Positions 48,761-51,734 of a DNA stretch of 51,734 nt are shown here, piece by piece. The number at the start of each line of letters is the position of its first letter. The stretch's first letter is position 1. The notes below the pieces were generated by a model. That model searched no databases, was not told the origin of the DNA, and saw only the letters and a program-made list of their open reading frames with translations. The position numbers were made by a program, and so were the translations under genes. Source of the stretch: Thermoplasmata archaeon (GTDB lineage: Archaea > Thermoplasmatota > Penumbrarchaeia > JAEHCK01); assembly GCA_020696345.1 (NCBI GenBank), contig JAEHCK010000020.1, positions 1 to 51,734 of the forward strand, written 5' to 3'.

Positions 48761-49537
48761 TCAAATCTTCAAAAAGTCGTGTGCGTATAATTTTTTATTC
48801 AATAAAATCTCCGAGCTTTTAAGTGCATCAACTAAATCCCTATCACCCGGGTCCATGATCGCCGCATCCAGGCCGTGGGCCATTAACATGACCAAGTATG
48901 TCCTGTTCAACAATGGCCGTTGTTTCGTATTGTTCGATACGTTGGATAACCCGACCACTGTTTTTGGGGCTGGGTCGCATAATGTACTGAACATATCCAA
49001 GGCTTCCAGCACTTTTGGACATTGATCTTGTGCAGCGCCCACTGGCAAAACCAATGGGTCGAGAAAGATATTTTCTGTTGGAACACCATACCCCATGGCA
49101 TTTGTGATCATCGTAAGCGCCATCTCACCTCTTGACGCCGCATCATTTGGTATGCCTTTCTCGTCCATGGTCAGGGCAATAATATCTGCATTATGCTTAG
49201 CCGCCAGCGGGAATAACTTTTCCATTTTATGTGCTTCAGCCGTGGTGGAATTGATCAGGACTTTGCCCTTTACAACATTTAAAGCAGCTTCCATAGCGGT
49301 CATATCTGGTGTGTCGATACATAATTGAGTATCAGTCACTTCTTGAATGGTCTCAACCATCCAAGTTAGATCATCGGCCGGGTCATCACGACCTGGACCA
49401 ATATTAACATCGAGTATATTTGCGCCGAGCTTAACCTGCTCCTGGGTTAGTTGTTGAAGGGCATTCTTATCTTTTTCATCAAGTGCATTTCCTACAGATT
49501 TAAATAAAGCATTTAATCGTTCGCTGATAATTAGCAT
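48761..49537 (-). CDS. acsE: Methyltetrahydrofolate:corrinoid iron-sulfur protein methyltransferase, AcsE-like
   Basis: 258 residues, a TIM-barrel of the pterin-binding (DHPS-like) family. Recognisable parts are the start LIISERLNALF, the pterin-binding aspartates in LDVNIGPG and FLDPLVLPVG, and GLSNVSN, whose asparagine contacts N5 of the pterin. The length matches AcsE rather than the larger MtrH or MetH. It moves the methyl group from a methyl-pterin to the cobalt of the corrinoid iron-sulfur protein in the Wood-Ljungdahl pathway. AGGT lies 5 bases before the ATG. It converges on cooC. Whether the archaeal carrier is folate or methanopterin cannot be told. Confidence 0.87.
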   Translation of the reverse strand: MLIISERLNALFKSVGNALDEKDKNALQQLTQEQVKLGANILDVNIGPGRDDPADDLTWMVETIQEVTDTQLCIDTPDMTAMEAALNVVKGKVLINSTTAEAHKMEKLFPLAAKHNADIIALTMDEKGIPNDAASRGEMALTMITNAMGYGVPTENIFLDPLVLPVGAAQDQCPKVLEALDMFSTLCDPAPKTVVGLSNVSNNTKQRPLLNRTYLVMLMAHGLDAAIMDPGDRDLVDALKSSEILLNKKLYAHDFLKI

Positions 49538-49726
49538 ATTACCTGCTCCCCTAATGTATTATATTTTCGGTGAATACCATGCCAATTTATATATTATTCG
49601 GTTTTTTTGTTAACCCATTTTGACCTAAAAAATGAGGCGAGTTGAAGAATGAAGTTTTATTAATTATCAGTAATTGGAAATAATATATACAGTTATCGCT
49701 AAATTTCCAAGTACTGATAATTGATT

Positions 49727-51505
49727 TTAAGAACCTTTTCGCTTCAACTTGCCGGAGCCCAGCGCCCATGAGAAATGCTCGATCTGATCTTCAGTGATTG
49801 TCAAGGTCTCACCCGCCTTATACTTTTCCCCCCTGGCCCAGTCCTTAAAGCCGGCCACTACCACATACTTATCACTCTGCTCAGACTCTTTAATTCTTCC
49901 TTTTGAATTCTTCATTTCAGAGTAAGTACCGCCGAAGATCTCGAGTTTTTTGTCTTTCAATTCACCAACCTTATTACATACGACATCAAGTAAATATCTA
50001 TCATGAGTAATTATAATGAATGTGCCCGGGTACTCGACAAGTGCACTTTCTACTGCATGACGTGATTGGATATCCAAATAATTAGTTGGCTCGTCCATAA
50101 TGAGAAAATTTCGACGCTCGGCGATCATTAATGCGAGTGCTACGCGTGCACGCTCACCACCCGATAGTGTTGCAATTGGTCGCCCTGCATCCCTTCCGGA
50201 AATTAGGAACCTGCCGAGAATGTTACGTGCCTTAGGCCGCTGATCGGTACCAAGTACATTCACAAGTTGATTTTCGGCCGAGAGTGTATTGTCCAGTGTG
50301 TCATGCCCCTGGGAGAAATACCCTATTGATGTACCCGGAGCTACCCAAAGTTTACCCTCATGGGGTATTTCCGAGAGCAATGCCTTCAACATTGTGGTCT
50401 TTCCTGAGCCATTGGGGCCAAATATCCCCAACTTATCACCAACCTCAATGTCAAGATCAACATTTTCAAGTATGGTCTGTCCTCCCCGCTGCACAGTCAG
50501 GTCAGAGGCCATAAGCACATTCTTTCCCGATTTATCTGCGGCTTCTATTTTGATCTTTAGCTCCTTATCTTTTGTTGGGGCTTTTACACTTTCCAATCGG
50601 CCTAACATTTTCTTGCGCGTTTTATGTATGGAAAAGTATGTCCAACGCTGATGTTGAAGTTCGGCGATCTTGGCCTGGCGCTCGGATTCGGTGCGGTATT
50701 TCTTATATGCCTTCTGTTTACGCTCCAGTTCAAAGGTCTTCTTCTCCAAGAATGTCGTGTAGTTACCCGAATAATGATGTGCAACTCCTTCTTCCAGCTC
50801 AACCACCTGGGTTATGATATTATCCAGAAAGTACCGGTCGTGTGAGACCACTACTAAACCAGCATCTAATTTCAATAGGTATCTTTCAAGCCATTCTACG
50901 GTTTCCATGTCAAGATGGCTGGTGGGCTCGTCCAAAAATATGATATCCGCTTCTTCGGCTTGTACGAGTACGCGTGCTAAGAATACTTTAGTGATCTCAC
51001 CACCGGAAAGCTTCTGGACTTTTCGATCGATGATATTTTTTGGTAAGCCCACCATTACCAGCGCAGATCTCGCCTTGGACCTGATCCCGAAACCACCAGC
51101 TCCGCCATATTCCTCTTGGAGGCGTGCATATTCTATTGCAACCTCAGATCGGTCATCGCCATTCACACTCGTTGTCATATCAGCTGTGATCTGTTCTTCC
51201 AGCTCTGTTATTCTATTGGCAATTTCTGCCAGACGACCATAAGGCGTACCCACGACCTCACCAACCTTCATGTCCTGGTCGATCACGGGTGACTGCGATA
51301 AATAACCTATCCTATCGGTCTTTAGTGAGATCTTTCCGGTGTCCGGTTTAATTTGGCCCATCAGGATCTTCAACAATGTTGTTTTTCCTACGCCGTTTCG
51401 TCCGATAAGGCCAATACGATCACCCTTATCCATTTTGATACTGACAGATCTAAGTGTATCTTTTGGCCCGAACGATTTCGAAACCGCTTCGGCTCGTAGC
51501 AACAT
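49727..51505 (-). CDS. ABC-F family ATPase (ribosome-associated type)
   Basis: 592 residues with two nucleotide-binding domains and no membrane helices. Domain 1 has Walker A GRNGVGKTTLL, signature LSGGE and Walker B IIFLDEPTSHLD. Domain 2 has GPNGSGKTTML, LSGGERARVA and FLIMDEPTNYLD. Between them (about 255-320) a charged helical linker (KAYKKYRTESERQAK) corresponds to the P-site tRNA interaction motif. ABC-F proteins bind the ribosomal E site and help stalled or drug-bound ribosomes. The last 50 residues (VVVAGFKDWARGEKYKAGE...) form an extra small domain not found in core ABC-F proteins. Confidence 0.9.
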   Translation of the reverse strand: MLLRAEAVSKSFGPKDTLRSVSIKMDKGDRIGLIGRNGVGKTTLLKILMGQIKPDTGKISLKTDRIGYLSQSPVIDQDMKVGEVVGTPYGRLAEIANRITELEEQITADMTTSVNGDDRSEVAIEYARLQEEYGGAGGFGIRSKARSALVMVGLPKNIIDRKVQKLSGGEITKVFLARVLVQAEEADIIFLDEPTSHLDMETVEWLERYLLKLDAGLVVVSHDRYFLDNIITQVVELEEGVAHHYSGNYTTFLEKKTFELERKQKAYKKYRTESERQAKIAELQHQRWTYFSIHKTRKKMLGRLESVKAPTKDKELKIKIEAADKSGKNVLMASDLTVQRGGQTILENVDLDIEVGDKLGIFGPNGSGKTTMLKALLSEIPHEGKLWVAPGTSIGYFSQGHDTLDNTLSAENQLVNVLGTDQRPKARNILGRFLISGRDAGRPIATLSGGERARVALALMIAERRNFLIMDEPTNYLDIQSRHAVESALVEYPGTFIIITHDRYLLDVVCNKVGELKDKKLEIFGGTYSEMKNSKGRIKESEQSDKYVVVAGFKDWARGEKYKAGETLTITEDQIEHFSWALGSGKLKRKGS

Positions 51506-51554
51506 GCGACCGAATTCTTGTTAATGTTTAAATGTATTTCTACTAATATGATCG

Positions 51555-51715
51555 GGAGTCGTGGCCTTCGGCCGGGCCTTCGGCAGATCACTACGATCAT
51601 TTAATAAATAAAAACGTTTGGGGAGGGGGGACCATTACTATGAATTATTGTTGAAAAACATTTGGTGAGGGGGGACCGTTTCGATTAGGTATCGATGGAA
51701 AGCACTGGGGGAGGG
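51555..51715. repeat. GC-rich dispersed element, copy 2
   Basis: The same motif order as 35208-35350: GGCCTTCGGCC and GGCCTTCGGC mini-hairpins, CACTACGATCATTTAATAAA, CGTTTGGGGAGGGGGGACC, and an end with TCGATGGAAAGCACTGGGG. The middle has an additional GGTGAGGGGGGACCGTTTCG unit, so the G-rich motif occurs three times. It lies upstream of the ABC-F gene and reaches the window edge. Confidence 0.75.
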
Positions 51716-51734
51716 GTGTAAAATGGATAAGTTA

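Overview
The window looks like a piece of an archaeal chromosome. AT-rich TATA-like boxes sit upstream of several starts, methionine aminopeptidase is of the archaeal/eukaryotic type II, pyrB and pyrI form an overlapping pair, and there are very large surface proteins built of kelch, FG-GAP, PQQ-type and thrombospondin-3-like repeats with a C-terminal membrane anchor. Such proteins, together with a winged-helix/CARDB membrane regulator and bacterial-style corrinoid-activation genes, suggest an uncultured Thermoplasmatota-like euryarchaeon. That placement is inference: there is no rRNA or other phylogenetic marker in the window.

Layout. 1-137: the 3' end of a group II intron. 443-2056: three exported (Tat) iron-sulfur proteins in one operon. 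2288-6859: a gamma-glutamylcyclotransferase-like protein, an AT-rich AAA/DUF4143 ATPase behind a 34-bp repeat, a membrane-bound winged-helix regulator and a membrane protein. 7024-9546: an ABC exporter (ATPase, then permease) with a long palindrome between the genes. 9600-14380: an accessory patch with a kelch surface protein, a decapitated membrane-protein tail, a 5'-truncated IS200-like transposase and two diverged copies of a palindromic repeat. 14381-17575: an FG-GAP surface protein. 18078-19480: aspartate carbamoyltransferase (pyrB, pyrI). 20284-25182: a gingipain-type C25 peptidase anchored in the membrane. 25198-28989: pyrG and topA, divergent. 29267-39926: a giant coiled-coil protein and two more large secreted or anchored proteins. 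40356-44825: an M29-like aminopeptidase, an M50-like membrane protease, a membrane zinc-ribbon protein, Sua5 and methionine aminopeptidase. 45348-49537: a corrinoid-activating ferredoxin-ATPase, a CooC-type nickel-insertion ATPase and an AcsE-type methyltransferase, all functions of the Wood-Ljungdahl pathway or of corrinoid methyl transfer. 49727-51505: an ABC-F protein.

How the parts work together. The pyr genes feed pyrimidine and CTP synthesis. RACo, CooC and AcsE imply that a corrinoid iron-sulfur protein and CO dehydrogenase/acetyl-CoA synthase are encoded elsewhere. At least four large proteins share one plan: signal peptide, calcium-binding or propeller ectodomain, one C-terminal helix, and a low-complexity cytoplasmic tail that in two cases carries a zinc ribbon.

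The most unusual signals are in the intergenic DNA. They are a chain of six hairpins between cooC and acsE, in which two related hairpins differ by compensatory changes (48407-48630); two convergent arrays of a 27-bp repeat present at two loci in opposite orientation (29036-29260 and 44830-45159); paired palindromes that covary between distant loci; and a family of GC-rich elements with GCCTTCGGC mini-hairpins (35.2 kb and 51.6 kb). No tRNA, rRNA or CRISPR array was found.
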